A DNA stretch of 62,567 nt from Chryseobacterium caseinilyticum. GTDB taxonomy: Bacteria; Bacteroidota; Bacteroidia; Flavobacteriales; Weeksellaceae. Below the pieces are notes generated by a model. The model was not told the origin of the DNA and made no database searches. It worked only from the letters and a program-made list of their open reading frames with translations. Location: positions 1 through 62,567 of the forward strand of contig NZ_JACYFS010000010.1 in NCBI RefSeq assembly GCF_014837145.1, read 5' to 3'. How positions within the stretch are numbered: the stretch's first letter is position 1; each line of letters starts with the position of its first letter. A program made the translations under genes and the position numbers. Positions 17,799-27,239 of this stretch are shown in pieces.

Positions 17799-19064
17799 AT
17801 GAATTACATTGTATTAGATACAAACATCTATATTCATTTTATCGATTTTGACCAGATTGATTGGAAAAATATAATCAACGATAAAAAAGATTTTACAATT
17901 TTAGTTCCTCCAATAATTATTGATGAGCTTGACAATCATAAATATAACAAAAACCCAAAAATATCGAAAAGAGTTAAAAGGATTCTTCCTAAAATTGAAG
18001 AGTATTTGAGTGAAGAAAAGGATTTAGTGAAAGTAAATTTAATTTCTAAAAGACCTTCTGATCACATTTTCACGGAAAATGGTCTTAATAAATTAGAACA
18101 GGACGACTGTATCCTAGCAAGCATAATTGAATTTAAAAAAGATGTTATGAATGACAAAATTTTTTATGTTACATATGATACAGGTCCAAGATTAAAAGCA
18201 AAAACGCTTTCTATCGAATCTATTAAAATTGACGACAAATATTTGTTACCAATAGAACCCGATGAAGCTGAGAAAAAGAATATGGAATTAGAAAAAGAGC
18301 TAAGCAAGTTTAAAAATTTGTCACCAAAAATTATTTTGGGTTTTTTGGAGAATGAAAAATTTCTCAAGGTCAGTAATAAAAATAATTATATAGGTAAAGA
18401 AGAATTTATTATTAATAGTATTCAGAAGATAAAAAATGATTACAAATATCTTCAAAAGACATCTTCTGATGACAGCCAACAAAATATTATTAAATTTTTA
18501 GACTATTTAGCATTAAGTGATGATCAAATTGATTCTTACAACGTTGACTTGGAAAAATTTTATAAAAATTACGAAGAACATTTTTCTTCGATGTATGACA
18601 GGCTAACTTTCGAAAATGATTGTACAGAGATAAGCTTTAAAATAAAAAACATTGGTACTACTCCTGGGAAAGATATTGACATCGACCTTCATTTTCCTGA
18701 TGGTTTTGAGATAATTACAAAAGATCAGCTACCAGACATTATAGAAAAGCCCACGCCTCCCCACAAACCAAAAAACAGATTTGATCACAAACATACTGGG
18801 TTTAATGTTTCTATCTTTAATCAAAATATCAAACCGTTAGCAATCAAAACCGATTTGAACCGTCCAAAAATTGAAAAAACAAATAGTTATAATGTCACTT
18901 ATCATTTGCAAGTCCTAAAGCATAATCAAGATTATATCTTTGAAACGTTATTCTTAAAGTATGATGATAAAAACGAAGCAAAAAATTTCAACATTGATTA
19001 CAAAATAATGATTGCAAATTATCCTGATATTGTATTTGGAAAGCTTAATGTAATTAATCAGTGA
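17799..19064 (+). CDS. PIN-domain nuclease with long C-terminal region
   Basis: 421 residues. The N-terminal PIN domain (about 1-150) shows the acidic metal site: Asp7 in IVLDTNIYIH, Asp42/Glu43 in IIIDELDNHK, Asp102/Asp103 in EQDDCILAS and Asp127 in VTYDTGP. PIN proteins are Mg-dependent ribonucleases (toxins, or RNA-processing and defence effectors). The middle is helical and acidic. The last ~150 residues (KIKNIGTTPGKDIDIDLHFP...) look like an Ig-like beta domain. At 421 residues it is far longer than VapC toxins (~130). It lies 7 bp after the 80-residue gene, in one operon. It is most likely an RNase effector. Confidence 0.8.
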   Translation: MNYIVLDTNIYIHFIDFDQIDWKNIINDKKDFTILVPPIIIDELDNHKYNKNPKISKRVKRILPKIEEYLSEEKDLVKVNLISKRPSDHIFTENGLNKLEQDDCILASIIEFKKDVMNDKIFYVTYDTGPRLKAKTLSIESIKIDDKYLLPIEPDEAEKKNMELEKELSKFKNLSPKIILGFLENEKFLKVSNKNNYIGKEEFIINSIQKIKNDYKYLQKTSSDDSQQNIIKFLDYLALSDDQIDSYNVDLEKFYKNYEEHFSSMYDRLTFENDCTEISFKIKNIGTTPGKDIDIDLHFPDGFEIITKDQLPDIIEKPTPPHKPKNRFDHKHTGFNVSIFNQNIKPLAIKTDLNRPKIEKTNSYNVTYHLQVLKHNQDYIFETLFLKYDDKNEAKNFNIDYKIMIANYPDIVFGKLNVINQ

Positions 19065-19159
19065 GTATTTCTATTTTTGATACTTATAAAATATGTAATG
19101 TGTTTCACATAACTGAAAGTGAATAAGCAGTTTCTGATGAACGATTTAATATAATTAGG

Positions 19160-19939
19160 ATGAATAATATTGATAAAAAAGAGATTGGTATCTCAATCGT
19201 AAAATCGGCTTTTTCTAATATTCCTTTTGCAGGACAATTACTTACAGAAGTATTGTTTGATTACCGGGGGAGAATTAAGCAAAACCGATTAAATAAATTT
19301 ATAGAATTATTATCACAATATTTTTCACAAAACTCAGATGTCGTATTTGAAAATATGAAAAGTGAAGATTTTAGTGATCTGTTAGAATTAGTATTGAAAA
19401 AAGTTGTTGATACAAAATCTGAGGAAAAATTAAGACGATTCAAAGATATTTTAGTAAACTCAATTACCACAGATATAGATTACAACAACTCAGAGAGATA
19501 TTTGGATTTAGTAAGTAATTTGTCCGAAAAAGATATTCAAATTCTTAAAGGACATCAATTGTTCGATTCTAATTTTGATGAAAGATTGGACTATCAAAAA
19601 ATAAATGCGAAATTACTAGGGGATCTTGAAAAGAATATGAACGAAGAAATAAAATTACGAGATGATGGATTTGCAAATAGCTGGCAAAATGCCGTATCTC
19701 AATTCAATTCTTTAAAAGCGTCTATGAGGACATTTGATGAACAGAATAAAAGTGTAGAAATCTATAGAAATGCAGAATTCTACAGTATAGAAAATGATGA
19801 ATTCCTATATAGCAAACAGAAACTATTTTCATTGGGTTTATTAATAGACTCCGGAGCAGGAAAATTTGATTACAAGCCTTTTCATATGATGTCAATAACT
19901 GAATTCGCTAAGAAATTTCTAGAATTTATTAAGAAATAA
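19160..19939 (+). CDS. Hypothetical protein of accessory-island type
   Basis: 259 residues, soluble. The N-terminus (SAFSNIPFAGQLLTEVLFDY, then RGRIKQNRLNKFIE) has the short glycine-containing hydrophobic helix followed by an Arg-rich helix seen in several uncharacterised defence or phage-exclusion proteins. The C-terminal ~60 residues (KQKLFSLGLLIDSG...HMMSITEFAKKFLEFI) look like a winged-helix-type fold. No enzyme motif is seen. It stands 95 bp after the PIN gene and before a terminator. Function is unknown. Confidence 0.65.
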   Translation: MNNIDKKEIGISIVKSAFSNIPFAGQLLTEVLFDYRGRIKQNRLNKFIELLSQYFSQNSDVVFENMKSEDFSDLLELVLKKVVDTKSEEKLRRFKDILVNSITTDIDYNNSERYLDLVSNLSEKDIQILKGHQLFDSNFDERLDYQKINAKLLGDLEKNMNEEIKLRDDGFANSWQNAVSQFNSLKASMRTFDEQNKSVEIYRNAEFYSIENDEFLYSKQKLFSLGLLIDSGAGKFDYKPFHMMSITEFAKKFLEFIKK

Positions 19940-20095
19940 ATAATTTTAAGATTTTATAAGTCTTTTTTTAATTTCAAAATTTTATTTTCAAAACGGTTAA
20001 TATGTATTTAATAATACAATTAATTCTGCAAGAATACAATTTCGCCAGTACTAAAAAATAAGCCATTAACATTAAAAGCAAGTACAGAACCTGCC

Positions 20096-20119
20096 CTCCA
20101 AAGTCTCCTGACTTTGGAG
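20096..20119 (+). terminator. Rho-independent terminator
   Basis: CTCCAAAGTC-TCCT-GACTTTGGAG followed by TTTT. It separates the 259-residue gene from the helicase gene. Confidence 0.85.
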
Positions 20120-20141
20120 TTTTACTTTATTCATAGTTTAT

Positions 20142-20149
20142 TATCTTTG
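20142..20149 (+). promoter_or_regulatory. TAnnTTTG promoter box
   Basis: TATCTTTG ends 17 bases before the ATG at 20167, giving a very short 5' untranslated region. No well-spaced TTTG -33 box is visible. Confidence 0.45.
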
Positions 20150-20166
20150 CAATGAACTAATAACCA

Positions 20167-22715
20167 ATGCAAAAGAACACTACTCTACTCCTAAAATCCC
20201 AAGCCATCTACATCAACGGCAAAGACAGAACCGAAGAGATAGAATCTTATTCTTTCGAAGGTGGAAAATGTGTTGTCATCTATAAGAACAATGGTAAATC
20301 TTATTCTTACCATCAAAGCAAGATTGAAATTATACAATCTGACCTGCAAACTCAAAAATCAACAGATATTTTCAGCTATCTAAAGGCTGTAGCTGAAACA
20401 ACAGGATTAAAAAGTGAAGAAGGTAGAAACTCTCTTGCAGATAGCTATGAAAGAATATCTTTTATTCCGGAGACTTCCATTGTATCAAACTATTTATCTC
20501 AAAAACTACCGGAAAAAGATGTAAATTATACTCCTGTTGAGATTTTTCCTTTTGGTTTTAACCTAAGTCAGAAAAAGGGCGTAGAAGAAGCTTTTTCTAA
20601 TCCTTTAAGTGTAATTGAAGGACCTCCAGGTACAGGGAAAACACAGACTATTCTCAACATCATAGCCAATGCTGTGATGAATAATCAAAGTATAGCGGTT
20701 GTTTCCAATAATAACTCTGCCACCCAAATGTTTTTGAAAAGCTTGAAGCTCGTGGTCTTTCTTTTTTAGCCGCTCAGTTGGGAAGTTTACAAAATAAAAA
20801 AGCGTTTATAGAAAATCAAGCTGAACTCCCGGACTTATCAGAGTATCAGTTAACCGATGAAAAAAGATTAATTTTAAGTGAGTCCAACTCGCTACTTTTC
20901 GCTGAACTCTCCGAGAAATTGGAAGAAAACGAACTCGCACACCTGAGATTAGAAATTGATGCATTGAAAACAGAGTATGAACATTTCACAAACAGCACGG
21001 CAACATTTTTAGAAGCACGCTTCAGAAAAAATACCAATTCTCATCAGCTGCTTTCTTTATGGATAAAATTGGAAGACTATGAAAATGCCAACAAGAAATT
21101 AAAATGGTGGCATCAATTGATTTTTCCTTTAAAATACAGGATAAAAGACAAATATTTCTATGAACTGACCTATCATGAAATGATTCAGATTGTACAGGAA
21201 AAATACTATCAGGTAAAGATTACAGAACTTGAATCTAGAAAAAGCAGCATCGAAAAAGCTTTGCACGATTTCTCTTTCACTGAAAAAATGAAAGAATACA
21301 CCCGGGTTTCCATGTTACTTTTTAAAAACTTTCTGTATAAAAAATATCAGGGAATTCAACGCCTTGTCTATTCAGAATCTGACTTCCGTTTAAAATCACA
21401 GCAATTTATTATCGACTATCCGGTTATCCTGAGTACGACGTATTCTTTGACGAGAAGTCTTTCAAAAGAGATCATGTATGATTTCGTTATTGTGGATGAA
21501 TCTTCACAGGTGAACTTAGCATCCGGTGTTTTGTCTTTGTCCTGTGCGAAAAGAGCAGTCGTTGTAGGAGATTTGAAACAGCTTCCCAATGTTGTAGAAA
21601 AAGAAATGGTTATTAAAACAGATCAACTGTTTGCTGAATATCAAATTCCTGAATCTTACCGCTACTCCACTCAAAGCTTACTTTCATCATTATCGGAGCT
21701 ATTTCCGGAAATTCCCAAAACACTGCTGCGTGAACATTATCGTTGTCATCCCAGAATCATCGATTTCTGCAACAGGAAATTCTATAATGACCAACTGATT
21801 ATTCTTTCAGAAAATAACGAAGAAAGGGAACCTCTTCTGGTTTACAGAACAGTTGCCGGAAGTCATGCCCGTGAAAGAGAGAACCAACGCCAGATTGATG
21901 TGATCACGCAGGAAATTATTCCGCAACAAATGCTGGAAAATGCAAATTTAGGAATTGTAACTCCCTATCGTAATCAAACCACTGCCTTGCAGTCTGTGTT
22001 TGAAAACACTGATATTAAAGCAGACACGGTAGACAAGTTTCAGGGCAGGGAAAATGATGTGATTATCCTTTCTACTGTAGACAACGAAATATCTGATTTT
22101 ACAGATAATGCAAACCGTCTGAATGTTGCAGTTTCAAGAGCCAAAGATCAGCTGATTCTATTGGTCAACGGAAATGAAACGCAGAAGGATAATAACATTT
22201 CAGATCTTATCCGATATATCGAATACAATAACTTTACTGTCGTGCATAGCGAAATTTACTCCGTATTTGATTACCTGTACAAAGGCTATGAAGAACAAAG
22301 AAGGCTCCTCCTTTCCAAACAAAAGAACACATCGGTTTTTGACAGTGAAAATCTGATGCTTCTTTTAATCAAACAAGTTCTGTCTGAGCAAGAGTTCTCG
22401 AAATATGATGTTATGATCCATTTCCCTTTTAGAAGTCTTTTTACCGATTATGATAAGCTTTCTGATGAAGAAAAACGCTATGCGCAACATCACGCTACTC
22501 ATCTTGATTTTCTTATTTATAACAGGCTTGGTAAAAATCCTGTTTTAGCCATAGAGGTTGATGGTTATGAATATCATAAAACGGAAAGCCGACATGGAGA
22601 AAGGGATGCGATGAAGAATCAGATTCTTGAGAAGTATAAATTGCCTTTATTGAGATTTTCGACTACTGGTAGTGGAGAAAAGGAGAAGTTGATCAGTGCG
22701 CTGAAAATGGTTTGA
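20167..22715 (+). pseudogene. SF1 helicase fused to a PD-(D/E)XK-type nuclease, broken by a frameshift
   Basis: Two frames (20167-20769 and 20778-22715) form one ~849-residue gene. The first contains the Walker A motif EGPPGTGKTQTILNI and ends soon after SNNNSATQ. One extra A in the AAA at 20726-20728 would read TQNVFEKLEARGLSFLAAQL and run straight into the second frame. The second has DFVIVDESSQVNL (motif II), GDLKQLPNV (III), LREHYRCHP (IV), TPYRNQ, TVDKFQGRENDVIILSTV (V) and LNVAVSRAKDQLILL (VI). Its C-terminus (LDFLIYNRLGKNPVLAIEVD, then GYEYH) resembles a DUF2726/Vsr-like nuclease. Such Upf1/Dna2-like helicase-nucleases occur in defence islands. As read, the product is split and probably inactive. 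Confidence 0.85.
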
Positions 22716-22829
22716 AAATATTTTCATCAAATTACGGATTTTCGTATTTTATTATGATGTTAATGATTTAGATTTGTAAGTATTCTCAATGAGATCAAAT
22801 TCCTAACAAACTTAAAATCAAAAGTAACC

Positions 22830-23237
22830 ATGAAAAAAACACTATTCTTCGTAACGATCTTTTTGTCGTTCATTTCTTGCACAACAAATTACTATACTGT
22901 TTTATTATCCGAAGACACTCCAATATACGGAAGCAGTAATAATGAAAGTATTGTGACAACGGTACCAAAAGACACTCAAGTTTTCATTTCTACGAAAGCC
23001 AATAAGAAAAATTACAAAAGAATTAAATGGGACAGTTATTTAGGATGGGCATATAATCCAAGCTATACAACCTACAGCGCTTATCTATCCAGTAGCTCAC
23101 CTCAATCAACAACAAAAACGACTGGTACTTACACGCCACGTTCCAGTTCTGGCGGCTCCGTGCACGTAAAAGGATACACCAGAAAAGATGGAACTTATGT
23201 AAGACCGCATACCAGGAGTGCGCCGAGAAGAAGGTGA
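22830..23237 (+). CDS. Lipoprotein with SH3-like domain
   Basis: 135 residues. The signal peptide ends in LSFISC (Cys17 is the lipidation site). Residues about 20-75 (YTVLLSEDTPIYGSSNNES, ...WDSYLGWAYNP) look like a bacterial SH3 domain. A Ser/Thr-rich linker leads to a C-terminal VHVKGYTRKDGTYVRPHTRS motif that is common in small Bacteroidota envelope proteins. It is probably attached to a membrane and contacts peptidoglycan or protein. It is a single gene to the right of the accessory island. Confidence 0.75.
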   Translation: MKKTLFFVTIFLSFISCTTNYYTVLLSEDTPIYGSSNNESIVTTVPKDTQVFISTKANKKNYKRIKWDSYLGWAYNPSYTTYSAYLSSSSPQSTTKTTGTYTPRSSSGGSVHVKGYTRKDGTYVRPHTRSAPRRR

Positions 23238-23296
23238 TGCAAATATATAAAAATGATCAAAATTTACGAATGCAGATAATTCTGAAATATAAAAAA

Positions 23297-23321
23297 ATAC
23301 CCATCATATTTTGATGGATAT
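23297..23321. terminator. Possible convergent terminator
   Basis: ATACCCATCA and TGATGGATAT pair with one mismatch around a short T-rich loop, with A-rich and T-rich flanks. It sits between the convergent lipoprotein and histone-like genes and could serve both. Confidence 0.45.
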
Positions 23322-23337
23322 TTTGTTTAGGAGAGTG

Positions 23338-23514
23338 TTATTTTTTTGAATCCTCAATAGAAACTTTTCGGAAATCCTTAAAAAGTTTGCTTAGTTCTAA
23401 AGCTGATTTTCGGGCTCTTGTTCCTGCGGCTTTATTTCCTTTTTCAGATTGCTGATTAGCTTCAGTTGAAAATGTTTCAAATTCAGCATTGATTTTTTCG
23501 ATAAGGTCTTTCAT
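23338..23514 (-). CDS. Histone H1-like DNA-binding protein
   Basis: 58 residues, read from the ATG at 23514 (MKDLIEKINAEFETFSTEAN...) to TAA at 23338. The lysine/arginine-rich centre GNKAAGTRARKSALELSKLF and the ending KDFRKVSIEDSKK match the small histone-H1-like (Hc1-type) proteins conserved in Flavobacteriia. It probably binds and compacts DNA non-specifically. It is a monocistronic gene convergent with the lipoprotein gene. Confidence 0.85.
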   Translation of the reverse strand: MKDLIEKINAEFETFSTEANQQSEKGNKAAGTRARKSALELSKLFKDFRKVSIEDSKK

Positions 23515-23639
23515 AACTGGATTGTATAAATTTAAAATTTAATTGGATGGCAAATATATTATTTTTTTTTAGTTAGATATGGTCTTTCACACAGGTTTTG
23601 AAAGTTTACATTTTACGGCCTTTGGATTTGTTGACCGGT

Positions 23640-25073
23640 TTATTTATTCCCCGCTTGTTCTTTTACCGGATTTCTGAAAGAAAATTGAAACTTTCCTATA
23701 TTCCTGTCAAATGTGATGTAGCCCTGGTATTTCTTTCCATTTTTGTCTGACAGACCATTGATGTAGGCAGGCTCTCCTTTTTTGAGTTTTTCGATTTGCC
23801 ATGAGAAGAGTCTTTTGTCTCGGAATGTGATTGGAATTCCTGATTCCTGATGAGTGAGATTCTGGCCTTTTACGGTTCTGCTTTGGAGGGCTCTTATGTT
23901 TTTGCTGAACAGGAACTCCACATATTGCCGGTCTGCATTGAACTGTACGGTGGCATTGAACAAGGTGCCTCTTCTTGAAATCATATTTTCTATATAGAGG
24001 GGTCTGCCTTCTTTTAGTGTATTTTTTTGATTTTCGTCGAGGGTTACGCCTTTGATGGTGAGGGGGATTCTGATGTATTGTGTGTTTAATGGAATGAGGT
24101 CATTGGTCAGACGGTCTCTGCTGATAAGGGAAGGTTGAATTTCTTTCGTAATGGGATGGATGAGATCCACTACTCTACCCATATTACCTGTCTCCTGTAA
24201 ATTAATCTGGTCTTCTTTGGTGAAGGTATGCCCCTGAAAAGGCTGGGTGTAGTCTGGTTCCGGTTTAACGGGAAAGAACCGGATTTCCAGATGTCCTGCA
24301 TTTCCGACTCTTAATGCAATTCTGGCATCTGTTGTCAGGACTGTTGTATCATTACTAATTTTGATGGGAAGCAGCATGGGAGTTTTATAGCCTTTGAGTA
24401 ATGGTTCCAGTGCTTTCATGTTTTCAAGCTTTTCTCTGCTCAGCCCTGTTTTGGAAATGACATCCCAGTCGATCTGGTCAGGATCATAGAGGTAACGCTG
24501 TGATCTGAAATGGAATCCAGATGGGTTTTCATTGGAAAGACTTTGCCGGTTGTTTTGATTGCTTGGACTGTTGTGACTGTTTTGATTTCTTTGATTGTTT
24601 AGGTAATTACTGTAATGGGCTTCTACTGAATCTATGGACACTTCATATTCTTTCAGTACCTGTAGATTTTCGTCTCCGGAGTCAATGATGTACTGTTGTA
24701 AATCTGATGCAGTCTGTGGGGCTTCATATTCGGTGACTTTGAAAAAGGAGTATTCCTGCGGATTTTTTAGCTGGTGATAGAAGTTGATGTAGAACTGAGT
24801 AAAGGCATTCTCGTTTTGTTCTATTTTCAGGATTTGATCTGAGGTATTTTGGTAAGTGGATGTCTGCTGTACCGTACCGTCAGGATTGATGTCCTGTACG
24901 ATTCCAACCAGCTTACTTCGGTTGTGGAGAACCAGTAATGTATCGGATGCTTTTAGATCTGGATGGGATTGCGGATCAGCCTGCGTATCCTGTTGTTGCT
25001 TGTCAAGTTGTTTATATTTTGGGTGATTATTTTCTTTCATACTGCGCATGTTGCCTGAGTTTTTAATAGGCAA
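23640..25073 (-). CDS. DUF4099/DUF3945-type protein from a conjugative element
   Basis: 477 residues, soluble and hydrophilic. The centre has 'YDPDQIDWDVISKTGLSREK' followed by 'LEPLLKGYKTPMLLPIKI', the DUF4099-like signature. The C-terminal half repeats 'IPLTIKGVTLDENQKNTLKE' and 'FSWQIEKLKKGEPAYINGLS', which are DUF3945-like modules. Such proteins are encoded in Bacteroidota conjugative transposons, often near topoisomerase genes. Gln/Asn-rich stretches (about 20-35 and 160-185) are linkers. In-frame starts exist at 25073, 25049 and 25040, and the last (MKENNHPKYKQ) is also plausible. No mobilisation or integrase genes are near, so it is an orphan, probably left by an element. Confidence 0.75.
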   Translation of the reverse strand: MPIKNSGNMRSMKENNHPKYKQLDKQQQDTQADPQSHPDLKASDTLLVLHNRSKLVGIVQDINPDGTVQQTSTYQNTSDQILKIEQNENAFTQFYINFYHQLKNPQEYSFFKVTEYEAPQTASDLQQYIIDSGDENLQVLKEYEVSIDSVEAHYSNYLNNQRNQNSHNSPSNQNNRQSLSNENPSGFHFRSQRYLYDPDQIDWDVISKTGLSREKLENMKALEPLLKGYKTPMLLPIKISNDTTVLTTDARIALRVGNAGHLEIRFFPVKPEPDYTQPFQGHTFTKEDQINLQETGNMGRVVDLIHPITKEIQPSLISRDRLTNDLIPLNTQYIRIPLTIKGVTLDENQKNTLKEGRPLYIENMISRRGTLFNATVQFNADRQYVEFLFSKNIRALQSRTVKGQNLTHQESGIPITFRDKRLFSWQIEKLKKGEPAYINGLSDKNGKKYQGYITFDRNIGKFQFSFRNPVKEQAGNK

Positions 25074-25523
25074 TACTAAGCGCTAATTTTGGTACTGAGT
25101 TTCTTGTTGGACTGAATGACTTTAGTTGGCTCAGCATGTCTGCAGATCACTTGGTAGCTCACTATATAAGATGGAATCATCCTGAATATACTTTGGTACA
25201 AAGATAAGGTATAGATGAAGGCAGGATAATAGCACTTTAAGCATGGAATAAATTTGGATTCTTCGATTATTACTGGTTTCTACAAGATGTACAGTTTGTT
25301 TTTCGTGAAAAACTGCTGCTGATGTTTTTATGAGCTTTTTATTCTTTGACGAAGTTAAGATGAGTAATAAGTAACTGGTTAATGGAGGGAACCTCAATTA
25401 CCATCTGTTTATAAAAAAATGTTTTAATATTTTTAAAATAATTCTCCGCATGTAGTAATAATTACTATATTTATAGATCTAACCAGATCACAAATAATCA
25501 ATTAAGCTTTAAATCCTTACACT
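25074..25523. other. Intergenic region
   Basis: About 450 bp between divergent genes. A minus-strand ORF (25131-25397, 88 codons) is open, but its sequence looks unlike a protein and has no recognisable domain, so it is not called. The promoter of the T9SS gene at 25524 must be here; only an imperfect TATATTTA near 25469 was seen. Confidence 0.4.
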
Positions 25524-26867
25524 ATGAAAAATAATTTTACTCTTTTTTTTCTTTTATTCGCCGTAAATTTCTTTTCCTGTCAGACCTGGGAGATCCAAAA
25601 TCAGGTATTCCCTGGCAATTACGACGACGTTGCTGACCTTAGTATTGTATCTGATAATAATGTGTGGATTTACACCAATAATAATCCCGGGAAGTTTGCA
25701 AAAACGATTAACGGTAACGCAAGCTGGGTCCATGGACAGTTTAGCGATATAACTTCATATTATACAAATTATGCATCTAACAATTTTTATACTATTATCC
25801 ATCTTTCAGGCATAGATGCTTTGAATGCTTCCGTAATGGTTTATTACAGCTTGCCCGTCAACAATTACGCTTACGCAGACGTTTGGAAAACCAACGATGG
25901 AGGAACTACCTGGCAAAAAAAATTAACAATAGATGGCAACCTTGGTGGTAAGATGGTTCATTTTTTCAATGCAAATACCGGCTTTGCAATTTCTACGAAT
26001 GCTACAGGATGGCAACCGGAAAGAAGATATAAACTGTACCGAACAAATGACGGTGGTCAGAACTGGACACTTGCAACGGACGTGCCTAATACTCCGGGTG
26101 CACTTGTGATTAATAAATACACTCAGGGTGACGCAGCATATATTTGGGAAAGTACAGTTTCAGGATACAGAATTCTAAAAACCACGGATCAGGGTCTTAC
26201 CTGGTCATATATTCCTCATTATTTTGGAGGCTCACAATGGAACCTGACTGCATGGAGCGATATTAATAAAGGAATTGTTGTTGAGCAAAACCCATCAACA
26301 GGGGTTGCAAAGAAATTCTTACGCACTACTGACGGCGGTCTGAACTGGACAGAAATTACATCAACCGGTATTCCGCTGTCCTGGATTGGAGATATCGCCT
26401 ATGTTCCGGGAACAAATGTACTGCTGGCAACTGGTCAGGGTGGCAGCATAACAAGCACCCACGGATCTTGGATCAGTACAGATAATGGAAATACCTTCAC
26501 AACACTTGACAGTAATATCTACCATAAGAACGTAAGGTGTTCCAATGGCGGAATCTGCTATTCCGGTGGCATTAATATGACTACTACGAAAAGTATAATG
26601 TATAAACTGGATTTATCAAATTTCCTTAAGACACAGGAATCAAAAACGGAAAACGAAGGCGTGTACCCTAATCCTACCAAGGGTGAAATCTATATTAAAT
26701 CAAAAAAAGAAATTATAACAGCCTCTATTTACGATTTAACAGGTAGATTACTGATTCAAAGCAAAGAGAAAAATATTGATACATCTCCATTAGCTTCAGG
26801 AATCTATTTTCTCAAAATTAAGTTTCAGGATGGAACCTATTCTTCGGAAAAAATTATCAGAGATTAG
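25524..26867 (+). CDS. Secreted beta-propeller protein with T9SS type A sorting tail
   Basis: 447 residues. A signal peptide (about 1-19) is followed by a BNR/Asp-box-like propeller with the repeats TNDGGTTWQKK, TNDGGQNWTLA, TTDQGLTWSY, TTDGGLNWTEI and STDNGNTFTT. The C-terminal ~75 residues (VYPNPTKGEIYIKSKKE...GIYFLKIKFQDG) form a Por_Secre_tail for type IX secretion. Sialidase/Ycf48-like propellers bind or cleave glycans, but no sialidase catalytic residues were identified. It is likely a secreted binding protein. It is monocistronic. Confidence 0.85.
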   Translation: MKNNFTLFFLLFAVNFFSCQTWEIQNQVFPGNYDDVADLSIVSDNNVWIYTNNNPGKFAKTINGNASWVHGQFSDITSYYTNYASNNFYTIIHLSGIDALNASVMVYYSLPVNNYAYADVWKTNDGGTTWQKKLTIDGNLGGKMVHFFNANTGFAISTNATGWQPERRYKLYRTNDGGQNWTLATDVPNTPGALVINKYTQGDAAYIWESTVSGYRILKTTDQGLTWSYIPHYFGGSQWNLTAWSDINKGIVVEQNPSTGVAKKFLRTTDGGLNWTEITSTGIPLSWIGDIAYVPGTNVLLATGQGGSITSTHGSWISTDNGNTFTTLDSNIYHKNVRCSNGGICYSGGINMTTTKSIMYKLDLSNFLKTQESKTENEGVYPNPTKGEIYIKSKKEIITASIYDLTGRLLIQSKEKNIDTSPLASGIYFLKIKFQDGTYSSEKIIRD

Positions 26868-27163
26868 ATCTTACACAAACGTAGTTCTTCAGATAATTAC
26901 AAAAGTGATGGATAATCCTTTTAATATCGTGCAAAAATGAAAGTTTGAAAACATAAAGTGTGTGATTTTTCACTAAAATAAGTCTGCACTGAAATGAGAG
27001 TACTTACAATATTTTCGAAAGTTAGGTTTACAAAATATAAAGCTTATGAATGAGAAATTAAAGCAACTGAAACCTGATTAATCCTTAGAAGATCAAGTAT
27101 TATTCATCAGTTATGCAAAGCTAGCGCCCTGGACGGGGCATAAACTTTAGGTAAGAACAAAGA
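26868..27163. other. Intergenic region
   Basis: Between two convergent genes. No protein-coding segment of normal size was recognised, and only very short open frames occur. Confidence 0.4.
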
Positions 27164-27192
27164 AACTCCTGAGAACAGTGCTCTCAGGAGTT
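27164..27192 (-). terminator. Terminator of the DUF2383 gene
   Basis: Perfect 11-bp arms AACTCCTGAGA and TCTCAGGAGTT with a seven-base loop, 47 bp past the stop of the ferritin-like gene. A T-rich stretch follows in that direction. Confidence 0.8.
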
Positions 27193-27239
27193 AATTATAG
27201 TAATTAAATTTACGTGTGTTAAATTTGAGCGTTGATTGA

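Noticed and set aside
17549..19064. Reading the 80-residue and PIN genes as a classic VapBC toxin-antitoxin pair
   Set aside because: The PIN protein is three times too long and the small protein lacks an antitoxin DNA-binding domain.
13481..22715. Treating the island as an intact prophage
   Set aside because: There is no integrase, terminase, portal or capsid gene and no flanking tRNA or attachment repeats; only one domain resembles a phage protease.
25131..25397. 88-codon minus-strand ORF
   Set aside because: Composition is unlike a protein, no domain or ribosome-site context; probably a chance open frame.
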